Positions 12,114 through 19,935 of a stretch of DNA of 32,564 bases are shown here, one piece after another. This stretch comes from a virus. A program made the translations under genes and the position numbers. The notes beneath the pieces were generated by a model that saw only the letters and a list, made by a program, of their open reading frames with translations, was not told the origin of the DNA and did not search any database. Position 1 is the first letter of the stretch. Every line of letters begins with the position of its first letter. The stretch spans positions 1-32,564 of the IMG/VR virus record IMGVR_UViG_3300048065_000709. One strand, 5' to 3'.

Positions 12114-13411
12114 TAGAAATTAGCCGTACAGATATACTAGGCGACTATCTTATGGACTTAAGTCCTGAAAGTCGTTTCATTAAACTACCCATAATGGAGT
12201 ATCTTGAACTGTTAGGTATAGAACCTAACTCATCCCAAAAAGCAATTATAAATGCTGTTAACAATCCCAAATATAGATTCGTTTGTGCGGCTATATCTCG
12301 TCGTCAAGGTAAAACTTATATTTCAAATATAATAGGACAACTAGTTTGTTTAGTACCAAACAGTCATGTACTATTAATGTCACCTAACTATTCATTATCG
12401 CAAATCTCATTTGATTTGCAAAGAAATCTTATTAAACATTTTGATTTAGAGGTACTTAGAGACAATGCAAAAGATAAAGTTATTGAACTTTCAAATAATT
12501 CTACAATTCGTATGGGTTCCATTAACCAAGTTGATTCGGTTGTGGGTAGGTCATACGATCTCATCATATTCGACGAGGCCGCTCTCACAGACGGGAGGGA
12601 TGCTTTCAATGTTGCGCTCAGGCCCACACTAGACAAAGAAAACTCAAAAGCAATCTTTATATCTACTCCAAGGGGTAGAAATAATTATTTTGCTGAGTTT
12701 TACTACAGAGGTTTTAGTGATGAGTTTCCAGAGTGGTGTTCAGTAAAAGCAACCTGGCATGAGAATCCTCGTGTAGCAGAATCAGATATTATTGAAGCAA
12801 AGAAAACAATGTCTGAGAATGAATTTGCACAAGAGTACTTAGCAGACTTTAATGTCTATGAAGGTCAAGTCTGGGCATTTAATCATGAAGAATGTATAGC
12901 AGATTTATCCCAACTTGATGTTAGTCAGATGGATGTTTTTGCAGGTCTTGACGTAGGTTATAAAGACCCTACAGCATTTTGTGTAATTGCTTACGACTGG
13001 GATAAAAGAAAATATTATCTAATAGATGAATATATGGATGCCGAGAAGACTACAGAACACCATGCAATGCAGATCCAAAAATTAATTCATAAATGGGATA
13101 TTGACTATATTTATATTGATTCTGCCGCTCAACAAACAAGATACGACTTTGCACAAAACTATGATATTAGTACTATCAATGCTAAAAAATCAGTACTTGA
13201 TGGTATAGGACATGTTGCAACAGTAGTTGATAATGATGAACTTATTGTTAACCAGTCCTGCAAAGAAGCCTTAATATCATTAGACCAATATCAATGGGAT
13301 CCAAACCCTAATTTATTAAAAGAGAAACCAAAGCATAATATGGCATCCCATATGGCGGATGCTATGCGATATGCGTTATATACATTTGAAACTACAGCCA
13401 CAACGTTCTAA
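12110..13411 (+). CDS. terL: Terminase large subunit (ATPase and nuclease)
   Basis: TerL pumps DNA into the prohead and cuts the concatemer. The ATPase domain has Walker A SRRQGKT (residues 63-69), Walker B LIIFDEA (Asp155, Glu156) and the coupling motif STPRGR (185-190). The RNase H-like nuclease has its three acidic sites at GLDVGYKDPT (Asp281), YIDSAA (Asp337) and HMADAMRYAL (Asp417). The 433-aa length is normal for a compact TerL. The TTG start overlaps the upstream stop; ATG at 12152 would shorten it by 14 residues and cannot be excluded. It lies directly after the basic-protein cluster, far from the putative small subunit at 1587. Confidence 0.95.
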   Translation: MIEISRTDILGDYLMDLSPESRFIKLPIMEYLELLGIEPNSSQKAIINAVNNPKYRFVCAAISRRQGKTYISNIIGQLVCLVPNSHVLLMSPNYSLSQISFDLQRNLIKHFDLEVLRDNAKDKVIELSNNSTIRMGSINQVDSVVGRSYDLIIFDEAALTDGRDAFNVALRPTLDKENSKAIFISTPRGRNNYFAEFYYRGFSDEFPEWCSVKATWHENPRVAESDIIEAKKTMSENEFAQEYLADFNVYEGQVWAFNHEECIADLSQLDVSQMDVFAGLDVGYKDPTAFCVIAYDWDKRKYYLIDEYMDAEKTTEHHAMQIQKLIHKWDIDYIYIDSAAQQTRYDFAQNYDISTINAKKSVLDGIGHVATVVDNDELIVNQSCKEALISLDQYQWDPNPNLLKEKPKHNMASHMADAMRYALYTFETTATTF

Positions 13412-13433
13412 TAACACCTACAAAAAACAGTTC

Positions 13434-13463
13434 TTGACATTTGCTGTATGTTTTTGGTATAAT
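13434..13463 (+). promoter_or_regulatory. Promoter P4
   Basis: TTGACA (13434-13439), 18-bp spacer, TATAAT (13458-13463), predicted start near 13470 and a leader of about 13 nt. The block from 13416 to the -35 matches P2 at 25 of 29 positions when extended one base each way. It probably drives the HNH, portal and capsid genes up to the terminator at 17384. Confidence 0.85.
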
Positions 13464-13482
13464 TCTAATTAAGAGTAGAAAT

Positions 13483-13854
13483 ATGAATTTCAAAAGAGAT
13501 TTAGTTAAATACGTACGAGATAAAGCGAAATCACAATATAAAAAATCAAGCGATTGTTATATCTGTGGAAGTACCGAACAGTTAGATTTTCATCACTATC
13601 ACGGGCTTACAGAACTACTAGAAACTTGGATAAAAAAGAAAAAATTAATTATTGAAAACGAGCAAGAAATACTAGAGATTCGACAAGCCTTTATTGATGA
13701 ACACTACAAAGAACTTTACGAGGATACTGTAACACTCTGCCACAGTCACCATATGAAATTACATTCAATTTATGGAAAACGACCCAAGTTGATACACGCA
13801 GAGAAACAAAAAAGATGGGTCGAGAAGCAGAGAGACAAATATGGCATGGTATGA
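13483..13854 (+). CDS. HNH-type zinc-binding nuclease-like protein
   Basis: The ATG at 13483 is the first after P4. Residues show CYICG (Cys25, Cys28), DFHHYHG (His37, His38) and TLCHSHHMKLH (Cys86, His87, His89, His90, His94), the layout of HNH nucleases with a structural zinc knuckle. HNH proteins beside terminase and portal genes often assist DNA cleavage during packaging in HK97-like phages. A free-standing homing-type endonuclease is the other option. At 123 aa it is a normal size. It overlaps the portal gene by 14 bases, which argues for a structural-operon role rather than a recent mobile insertion. Confidence 0.8.
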   Translation: MNFKRDLVKYVRDKAKSQYKKSSDCYICGSTEQLDFHHYHGLTELLETWIKKKKLIIENEQEILEIRQAFIDEHYKELYEDTVTLCHSHHMKLHSIYGKRPKLIHAEKQKRWVEKQRDKYGMV

Positions 13855-15058
13855 CAGATTATTAGGCAGAACTCCAGTAGTAGATGAGGAAAAACTAAAT
13901 CCTGCTCAATATGTAATATCCCGAAATGAGGGTATGACTGTTGACTCAAGGGAAATAGTTACCAACTACAGAAATGCTTATGAACAGTTAGAAATCGTTA
14001 ATAGAGCAGTCAATATGATTGTTGATGACGTTTCTGAAATACCCTTTGCAGTAGGAGAAAAGCTTGTAGGTACTACTAGCGTTCTTAAAAATATTCGTAG
14101 GTCAAAAGTAAATTTACTACTAAATATTGAGCCTAACCCTTTTCAAGATGTTAGTGCTTTTAAGAGAAATTTAATAATTGATTTACTTATAGATGGAAAC
14201 ATCTTTATTTACTTTGATGGAGCTCATCTCTATCATTTACCAGCAGATAAAGTAACAATCCATACTGATGATAAAACATATGTAGAAAGATATTCATATG
14301 ATAACTCAATAGATTACAGCCCTGATGAAATTATACACATAAAAGAAAATAGTTTCAATTCAATTTATAGGGGAGTTCCAAGGCTAAAACCAGCTTACAG
14401 AACTATGCAACTACTTGGTAGCATGAGAAATTTTCAAGATAACTTTTTTAAGAATGGAGCAGTTCCAGGGTTAGTCTTAAAATCACCAAATACTCTTTCT
14501 GAAAAAGTAAAAGAAAGAATGATGCAGGCCTGGAGTATGAGATATAATCCTAATACTGGAGGCAGAAGACCTCTAATATTAGACGGAGGGTTAGAAGTTG
14601 ATGCTTTAACAAAGATAAATTTTAAAGAACTAGATTTTGCAGAGTCCATAAAAGCAAATGAAAAAATTATTCTAGAAGCTATGGGAATACCACCAATTTT
14701 AATGGATGGAGGCAATAACGCAAACATAAGACCTAACCATAGACTATACTACTTAGAAACTGTTTTACCAATAGTCAAAAAAGTAGGATACGCACTAGAA
14801 AGATTTTTTGGTTTTTCACTATCTGAAGATGTAACAGGTATTCCTGCTTTACAACCAGAGTTAAGAGACCAAGCAGCTTATTACGCAACTTTAGTAAACA
14901 CAGGCATATTAAGTGCCAATGAAGCTAGAGAGGCCTTAGGCAAAGACCCTGTGGATGGATTTGATGAACCAAGAATACCTGCTAATATAGCGGGTTCTGC
15001 GGCAAATCCGGAACAAGGAGGTAGACCTTCAGAGGCTGCCCCAAGCGAGGAAGAATAA
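13841..15058 (+). CDS. Portal protein (HK97 family)
   Basis: The dodecameric portal forms the DNA entry channel at one capsid vertex and docks TerL. The 405-aa chain shows family features: an N-terminal clip and wing region (VNMIVDDVSEIPFAVG), IDLLIDGNIFIYFDG, the HIKENSFNSIYRGVPRL region, the stem around LGSMRNFQDNFFKNGAVPGL and the crown-side GIPPILMDGGN. The C-terminus is Pro-, Glu- and Ala-rich and probably disordered. The ATG lies within the end of the HNH gene. Order TerL-HNH-portal-protease/capsid is the classic HK97 arrangement. Confidence 0.93.
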   Translation: MAWYDRLLGRTPVVDEEKLNPAQYVISRNEGMTVDSREIVTNYRNAYEQLEIVNRAVNMIVDDVSEIPFAVGEKLVGTTSVLKNIRRSKVNLLLNIEPNPFQDVSAFKRNLIIDLLIDGNIFIYFDGAHLYHLPADKVTIHTDDKTYVERYSYDNSIDYSPDEIIHIKENSFNSIYRGVPRLKPAYRTMQLLGSMRNFQDNFFKNGAVPGLVLKSPNTLSEKVKERMMQAWSMRYNPNTGGRRPLILDGGLEVDALTKINFKELDFAESIKANEKIILEAMGIPPILMDGGNNANIRPNHRLYYLETVLPIVKKVGYALERFFGFSLSEDVTGIPALQPELRDQAAYYATLVNTGILSANEAREALGKDPVDGFDEPRIPANIAGSAANPEQGGRPSEAAPSEEE

Positions 15059-15060
15059 TT

Positions 15061-15327
15061 ATGACAAAAGATATGATGGTAAAAGCTCTTTCCGATTACT
15101 TTAAAGCAGAAGGCGGTCCTATGGATTTGCCTGCTTATAAAGGAAAAGGAAATGATGTTCCTGTTAAGGATTATTTATTAAGAAGAGCATTTGGTTCTTG
15201 GAGTAGAGTACTCAGCGTGGTATCAAAAAGATATCCTGTAGAAGTAGCTGCACCAGAAGTTAAAGAAGCACCTGTCGAAAAGAAAGCACCTGCTAAGAAA
15301 AAAGTGGAGAAGAAAGATGGCAAATAA
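15061..15327 (+). CDS. Small protein with Ala/Pro/Lys tail (88 aa)
   Basis: It starts two bases after the portal stop and overlaps the capsid gene by 11 bases. A small helical domain (MVKALSDYFKAEGGPMDLPA; RRAFGSWSRVLSVVSKRYP) is followed by a disordered tail of alternating Ala, Pro, Glu and Lys ending KKVEKKDGK. The GSWSRVL element resembles short helix-turn-helix repeats in some phage proteins. Its place between portal and protease suggests a minor head protein, not proven. Confidence 0.6.
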   Translation: MTKDMMVKALSDYFKAEGGPMDLPAYKGKGNDVPVKDYLLRRAFGSWSRVLSVVSKRYPVEVAAPEVKEAPVEKKAPAKKKVEKKDGK

Positions 15328-17356
15328 GATTTATCATTGGACTAGCACTTTTAAAGCACTCGGTGAATCAGAAGACGGTGGCGTTGATATTAAAGGTTCT
15401 GCAAGTACTAATGGACTTGATAGAGCTGGAGATATTATCGAAAGTGATGCATGGACAAAAGGTGGATTAGAAAATTTTAAAAACAATCCAATTATTTTGT
15501 TTAATCACAATTACGACAAACCTATTGGTCGTGCAAAAGATTTACAAGTTACAGAAAACGGTTTAGAGATATCTGCGAAGATATCTAAAGCTGCAGGTGA
15601 TGTAACTCAATTAATTAAAGACGGTGTCCTTGGAGCTTTTTCTGTTGGTTTCAAAGTCAAGGATGCTGATTATATGACTGAAACTGACGGATATAAGATA
15701 AAGGACGCGGAGCTTTTTGAAGTTTCTGTAGTATCAGTGCCTTGCAATCAAGGGGCAACCTTTGGTTTAAGCAAATCATTTGATAGTATGGAAGAATACA
15801 ACAAGTACAAGCAAACTTTTTATAAGGCTAACCCAGCAGAATCAGCAGACGCTGTTAATGTTGAGCAGCCAGGAAGGGAGGAATCCCACAACATGGAGAC
15901 AAATATGTCAAAAGAAAATAAATCTCCTGAAAGCAACTCAGAGTTCAATCTTGAGGCATTCGCAAAGCAAGTAGCTGCTGATACAGCTGCTGAAATTGCA
16001 ATGAAACAAGCTGAACAAAAAGCTGCTGAACAGAAGGCTGCAGAAGAAGCTGCTCAAAAAGCAACTGACGAAGCGGAAGTTCAAAAAGCTGCTGAAGAAG
16101 CAGATCAGGAAAAAACTAAAACTATAGTTGAAGCTGGACTAACAGGAGCTGAAAAGCTCATGAATGATGTTGAGTCTAGAGTTAAAGAAGACTACTCTAA
16201 CTTAGAGCAAGTTGTTAAAGGACTCGAATCTCAACTAGCTGAGAAATCAGAAGAAATCGTAAAAATGAGAGAGTCAAAAAGACATTTCTCAGACAGAAAC
16301 GGTCAAGGCGATTGGAAGAAAACTTTTGAGCAAGATATCGTTGACGCAAAATTTGCTGGTTTAGCTACTGGTAAAGGATGGGACAGTGAAGTTGCTAAAA
16401 ATGTGATGGAAAAAGTTAACACTCATTCAGGTGTTCAAGTTTCATCAGCTGATTTCGAGCAAATCGTTTCAACTAACATTGAAAGAGATATTCAAAATGA
16501 ATTAGTCTTAGCTCCTCTATTTAGAGAAGTGCCAATGACTTCTGCAAACATGATTATCCCAATCTTACCAGATAGTGGCTATGCTGAATTTACTGCAGGT
16601 TCTGCTGTATCAAATGACAACTTAGATATGAGATCTGCTACTTATGGTGATGATGCTGGGGTTAGTATGGCTGAAAGAACTCTTTCAACTAAAAAACTTA
16701 TCTCTCAATCATTCCTAGGTAATGAAACTGAAGAAGATGCAATCTTACCAATCCTTCCTTTAATTAGAGAATCAATGGTAAGATCACACGCTAGAGCAAT
16801 TGAAAACTCAGTCCTAGCTGGTGATGATGCTGACGGTGTATTTGGCACTGGCGGAGCTTCTTTCGAAGGTTTACTACACTTAGCAAGAACTGACAGTGAC
16901 TACACACAATCAGCAACTGCTTTTGCAACTGATAAAATTGTAGCAACTGACTTACTTGAAATGAGAAAGAATATGGGTAAATATGGTGTGAACCCAAGTG
17001 AAGTAGTGTATATTGTTTCACAAAGATCATACTACGAACTACTAGAAGATGCTGAGTTCCAAGATGCTAACCTAGTTGGCGACATGGCAACTAAGTTATC
17101 TGGTGAAATCGGACAAGTGTTCGGTTCAAGAGTTCTTCTTTGTGATGAATTCGCTACACCAGCAACTGCTAAGTTCGCAGCTATCGCTGTTAACCCAAGA
17201 AACTATGTAATGCCAAGATTAAGAGGCGTAACAGTAGAATCAGACTACGAAGTAATTAATCAAAGAAGAGTCTTAGTGGCTTCTCAGAGATTAGGATTCA
17301 CTGACTTAATTGACGGTGCAACTTCTAAATGGGCTTGGATGTATAAAGCTTCATAA
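15317..17356 (+). CDS. Fused prohead protease and major capsid protein
   Basis: Residues 1-155 form an S78/HK97-type prohead protease: FNHNYDKPIGRA carries His64, GAFSVGF Ser109 and AELFEVSVVSVP Glu135, so the catalytic set is present. Residues about 195-320 form an Ala-, Glu- and Lys-rich coiled coil equivalent to the delta (scaffold) domain. Residues about 325-679 are the HK97-fold capsid protein (ELVLAPLFREVPMTSANMII; RALEN-like AIENSVLAGD; LRGVTVESDYEVINQRRVL). Capsid maturation should remove the protease and delta region, with a cleavage near residues 320-335. An internal, in-frame start with GGGAGG lies at Met193, so capsid precursor without protease may also be made. A strong terminator follows. 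Confidence 0.93.
   Translation: MANKIYHWTSTFKALGESEDGGVDIKGSASTNGLDRAGDIIESDAWTKGGLENFKNNPIILFNHNYDKPIGRAKDLQVTENGLEISAKISKAAGDVTQLIKDGVLGAFSVGFKVKDADYMTETDGYKIKDAELFEVSVVSVPCNQGATFGLSKSFDSMEEYNKYKQTFYKANPAESADAVNVEQPGREESHNMETNMSKENKSPESNSEFNLEAFAKQVAADTAAEIAMKQAEQKAAEQKAAEEAAQKATDEAEVQKAAEEADQEKTKTIVEAGLTGAEKLMNDVESRVKEDYSNLEQVVKGLESQLAEKSEEIVKMRESKRHFSDRNGQGDWKKTFEQDIVDAKFAGLATGKGWDSEVAKNVMEKVNTHSGVQVSSADFEQIVSTNIERDIQNELVLAPLFREVPMTSANMIIPILPDSGYAEFTAGSAVSNDNLDMRSATYGDDAGVSMAERTLSTKKLISQSFLGNETEEDAILPILPLIRESMVRSHARAIENSVLAGDDADGVFGTGGASFEGLLHLARTDSDYTQSATAFATDKIVATDLLEMRKNMGKYGVNPSEVVYIVSQRSYYELLEDAEFQDANLVGDMATKLSGEIGQVFGSRVLLCDEFATPATAKFAAIAVNPRNYVMPRLRGVTVESDYEVINQRRVLVASQRLGFTDLIDGATSKWAWMYKAS
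15876..15895 (+). promoter_or_regulatory. Internal ribosome site and start in the protease-capsid gene
   Basis: GGGAGG (15876-15881) lies 11 bases before an in-frame ATG at 15893 (Met193), with a second in-frame ATG at 15905 (Met197). This is exactly the junction between the protease and the delta domain. Starting here would yield delta plus capsid without protease. The strength of the site at a domain boundary suggests a real start or the relic of formerly separate genes. Confidence 0.5.
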
Positions 17357-17383
17357 GTTTAACCTTAACAAGCTAAAGGTTTC

Positions 17384-17412
17384 AGGGAGTGTACCTAACA
17401 CTCCCTCTTTTT
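17384..17412 (+). terminator. Intrinsic terminator after the capsid gene
   Basis: AGGGAGTGT (17384-17392) pairs perfectly with ACACTCCCT (17398-17406) over a 5-nt loop and is followed by C then five T. It is the only convincing rho-independent terminator in the window. It lies between capsid and connector genes with no promoter after it, so partial read-through would set the ratio of capsid to tail proteins. Confidence 0.9.
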
Positions 17413-17416
17413 AATT

Positions 17417-18028
17417 ATGGCAGATTTAATAACATTAAGAGAATACAAAAACTTCGCTGGACTTACTGGAGAAAGTGAGAATGCGAAGATTAATGTCATC
17501 ATACCTGCTATTAGCCAAGCAGTAAAAACATACTGCGGCACAAGTTTTATAGACTATTATTCTAGTGATAAGACCGAATACTACGATATTAAGGATAAAT
17601 ACACTAATGCAATAATACTCGATGAGAGTCCAATCGTGAGCGTGACTTCAGTTGAAGAAAGAAAGAATCAATCAGACTCATATACGACTCTAATATTTGA
17701 AAATTCAGACTCAAGCGGAAAGTATGACTACGTAGTAGATTACAATGCAGATACTATATTTAGAACTACTGCAACAGGAGACAAAATGTTTCCACAAGGA
17801 AGAAGAGCAGTAAAAGTAGTATACAAGTCAGGATATTCAGCAACACCACAAGATTTAAAACTAGCATGTTTTGATTTAGTTAAGTACTATTTAAAAGACG
17901 AAAGAAAACAAAACTTAACTATTTCAGGTGCACAGATACAAAATCCTGTATCAACAAGTTTAAGAGAAAACATAGGTTTTCCTGACCATATTAAGCGTAT
18001 ATTGGATTTTTATAAAATTCATAAGTAA
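17417..18028 (+). CDS. Head-tail connector (HK97 gp6-like adaptor)
   Basis: This protein would form the ring below the portal. An N-terminal helix bundle (ITLREYKNFAGLTGESENAK), a middle beta insertion with YYDIKDKY and SPIVSVTSV, and a C-terminal KSGYSATPQDLKLACFDLVK are the usual layout of gp6-type connectors. It starts four bases after the terminator's T-run and lacks a Shine-Dalgarno of its own, which suggests modest translation. The stop is shared as TAATG with the next gene. Confidence 0.8.
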   Translation: MADLITLREYKNFAGLTGESENAKINVIIPAISQAVKTYCGTSFIDYYSSDKTEYYDIKDKYTNAIILDESPIVSVTSVEERKNQSDSYTTLIFENSDSSGKYDYVVDYNADTIFRTTATGDKMFPQGRRAVKVVYKSGYSATPQDLKLACFDLVKYYLKDERKQNLTISGAQIQNPVSTSLRENIGFPDHIKRILDFYKIHK

Positions 18029-19425
18029 TGGCAGATAAATTTAAGTTCAAGTATTTATCTAGAGATAAAAATACTGGAATAAGTTATGAAAAGTTAGTCC
18101 AAGAACAAGCAAAAAATATAGGAAAAACTGCAACAGATTTAGGAAAACAACTTAGAAATGTTCAGCTAGGTAGATTAGAAGGAAGTGAAGGATTTTTTAG
18201 AGAGTTAAACGATTCTCTTGCTGCAACAGGGTTAAGTAATGACCCTGAAGTAATGAAAGCATATAAAAGATTAACAGGCGAAGCAACTCAAAAACAACTA
18301 AGTTCTGCACTAGCTCAATTAGCAGGACATTTAAAAAGAGCAGGGTCTGCACTGCCTACACAGTGGAATATAGGACATAAAACAATGGAGCCTATTAATG
18401 TTTCTATCTCTTTGACTATAATGGCAATACAAAGCGGACTATTAGAACTAGAAGCAAAAGGAGAAGCAAATACAGCTTTCTACAGAAAACAACAAATAAC
18501 AGCTGAAAGACTAAGAAAATTAAGAGCTGTAGGACATGTTATCTCTCAAGCAGAAAAGAAAAATGATTTAGAAAATAAACAAATAGTTGCTAAATTAAAA
18601 GATATGAAAAAAGATGGACATATAGATATAAGCCATCTAAAACAGTTAGACTTAAAATTAAATGATGGAACTCTTGCAAGATATCAAATTGAAACAGAAG
18701 ATTTAAACAAAGATATTAAAGGAGTCAAACAAAAAACACTGGGAGCAATGAGAAAAGCTTTAGTATCTGGAACTGCTCAAGGAATGAGTTCTGACTTAGC
18801 AAAAGCATTAGGCGAAGCAGATATTACTAGCATTACAGGTTCTAAAAGCATTGGGAAAGAGTTAGGAGAACAATTAGTAGAAGCTGCAGTAGGTAAAAAG
18901 AAAAGAACTTATAAAAAAACAACTAAAGGAAAAACAAGAGTAAAAACATCTGTTGATACTCAAAAAATAACTACTAAAGCAAGAAAAGTTGGAACAGGAG
19001 CAGCTGTAATTGCAAAACAATTAGAAGCTCAAAATAAAATACTAACAACTGCTTCTATAGGTAAGTCAACTGATGACGAGGCACTTTCTCTTAATAAAAT
19101 TAAATTTAATATTAACAGAAGTTTAGGTGCAGAGGTTAGAAGAAATATGGGAAGACCTGCACTAATAAATAGAACAGGACAATTTTCAAATAGTGCTAGA
19201 CTTTTAAGTTTAAGAGATACAGGAAAAACATTAACAGGTGAATATACTTATACTTTAACAGGTGGAGGACAAAGTAAAAATAAAAGAGGAGTTTACTCAA
19301 CTTTTGAAAATTTAGGTAGTAAACAATGGCCTTCAGGATATAATCCAAAACCTTTAATAGCTAAAAGCATAAGAAACTTAGCTTTAAAGTATACCGAGAA
19401 AAAATTTACACTTAGGAGAGTATAA
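18028..19425 (+). CDS. Structural protein with tail-completion-like C-terminus (465 aa)
   Basis: The N-terminal three-quarters is Lys-rich and helical with no clear family. The last 110 residues (RPALINRTGQFSNSARLLSL; LTGEYTYTLTGG; VYSTFENLG; KPLIAKSIRNLALKY) resemble the HK97 gp10-type or minor neck proteins that act between connector and tail. The gene sits in the slot where such a protein is expected, after gp6 and before the tail terminator. Length is far above the usual 100-200 aa, so the N-terminal extension is novel or belongs to a separate head or neck function. TAATG links on both sides. Confidence 0.6.
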   Translation: MADKFKFKYLSRDKNTGISYEKLVQEQAKNIGKTATDLGKQLRNVQLGRLEGSEGFFRELNDSLAATGLSNDPEVMKAYKRLTGEATQKQLSSALAQLAGHLKRAGSALPTQWNIGHKTMEPINVSISLTIMAIQSGLLELEAKGEANTAFYRKQQITAERLRKLRAVGHVISQAEKKNDLENKQIVAKLKDMKKDGHIDISHLKQLDLKLNDGTLARYQIETEDLNKDIKGVKQKTLGAMRKALVSGTAQGMSSDLAKALGEADITSITGSKSIGKELGEQLVEAAVGKKKRTYKKTTKGKTRVKTSVDTQKITTKARKVGTGAAVIAKQLEAQNKILTTASIGKSTDDEALSLNKIKFNINRSLGAEVRRNMGRPALINRTGQFSNSARLLSLRDTGKTLTGEYTYTLTGGGQSKNKRGVYSTFENLGSKQWPSGYNPKPLIAKSIRNLALKYTEKKFTLRRV

Positions 19426-19871
19426 TGGCATACAGAACACAAAGAAAGAAAATAGCCGAAGCTCTTGTTAACAAATTTAAAGAAATTGATGGGAATCATC
19501 CTTTTAATTCAAACGTCTTTCAAAATGCTGATTCACATTTAGTATTTTTAGATGAAATACAACAATACCCAAAAGTATGTGTTGTAGCAGGCGACGAAAT
19601 ACGACAGTATCAGCCTGGAGGGTTTAAATGGAGATTTTTAACAGTAACAATTAGGGCATATGTAGAAGATGCAAATGACCCTCAAGAAGTTTTGTCACTA
19701 TTACTCGAAGACATCGAAAGAGTAATCGATGATAATGACATACTAGTGTATGACGATACTGTATCGCCAAACCTACAAACAACATCTATAACTATTCAAT
19801 CAATAGGCACAGATGAAGGAGTAATTTCTCCTTTAGGTATAGGCGAAATAGTAGTTGAAATACGATATTAG
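19425..19871 (+). CDS. Tail terminator-like protein (148 aa)
   Basis: The small alpha/beta protein shows a first helix (RKKIAEALVNKFKEID), strands with YPKVCVVAGDEI and WRFLTVTIRAYVED, a second helix (EVLSLLLEDIERVIDD) and a final strand GIGEIVVEIRY. This is the fold order of tail terminators (lambda gpU type), which cap the tail tube and join it to the head. The position just before the tail tube gene fits. No diagnostic motif exists, so the call is structural. Confidence 0.6.
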   Translation: MAYRTQRKKIAEALVNKFKEIDGNHPFNSNVFQNADSHLVFLDEIQQYPKVCVVAGDEIRQYQPGGFKWRFLTVTIRAYVEDANDPQEVLSLLLEDIERVIDDNDILVYDDTVSPNLQTTSITIQSIGTDEGVISPLGIGEIVVEIRY

Positions 19872-19935
19872 GAAACAGGTAAAGCAGAAAATTCTAGCTA
19901 AACCCTTTCCAAAGTAAATATAGGAGATAAGCAAA

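Noticed and set aside
13483-13854. HNH gene as a recently inserted homing endonuclease
   Set aside because: It overlaps the portal gene, has its own promoter of the phage class and similar base composition, so it behaves as a resident packaging-region gene.
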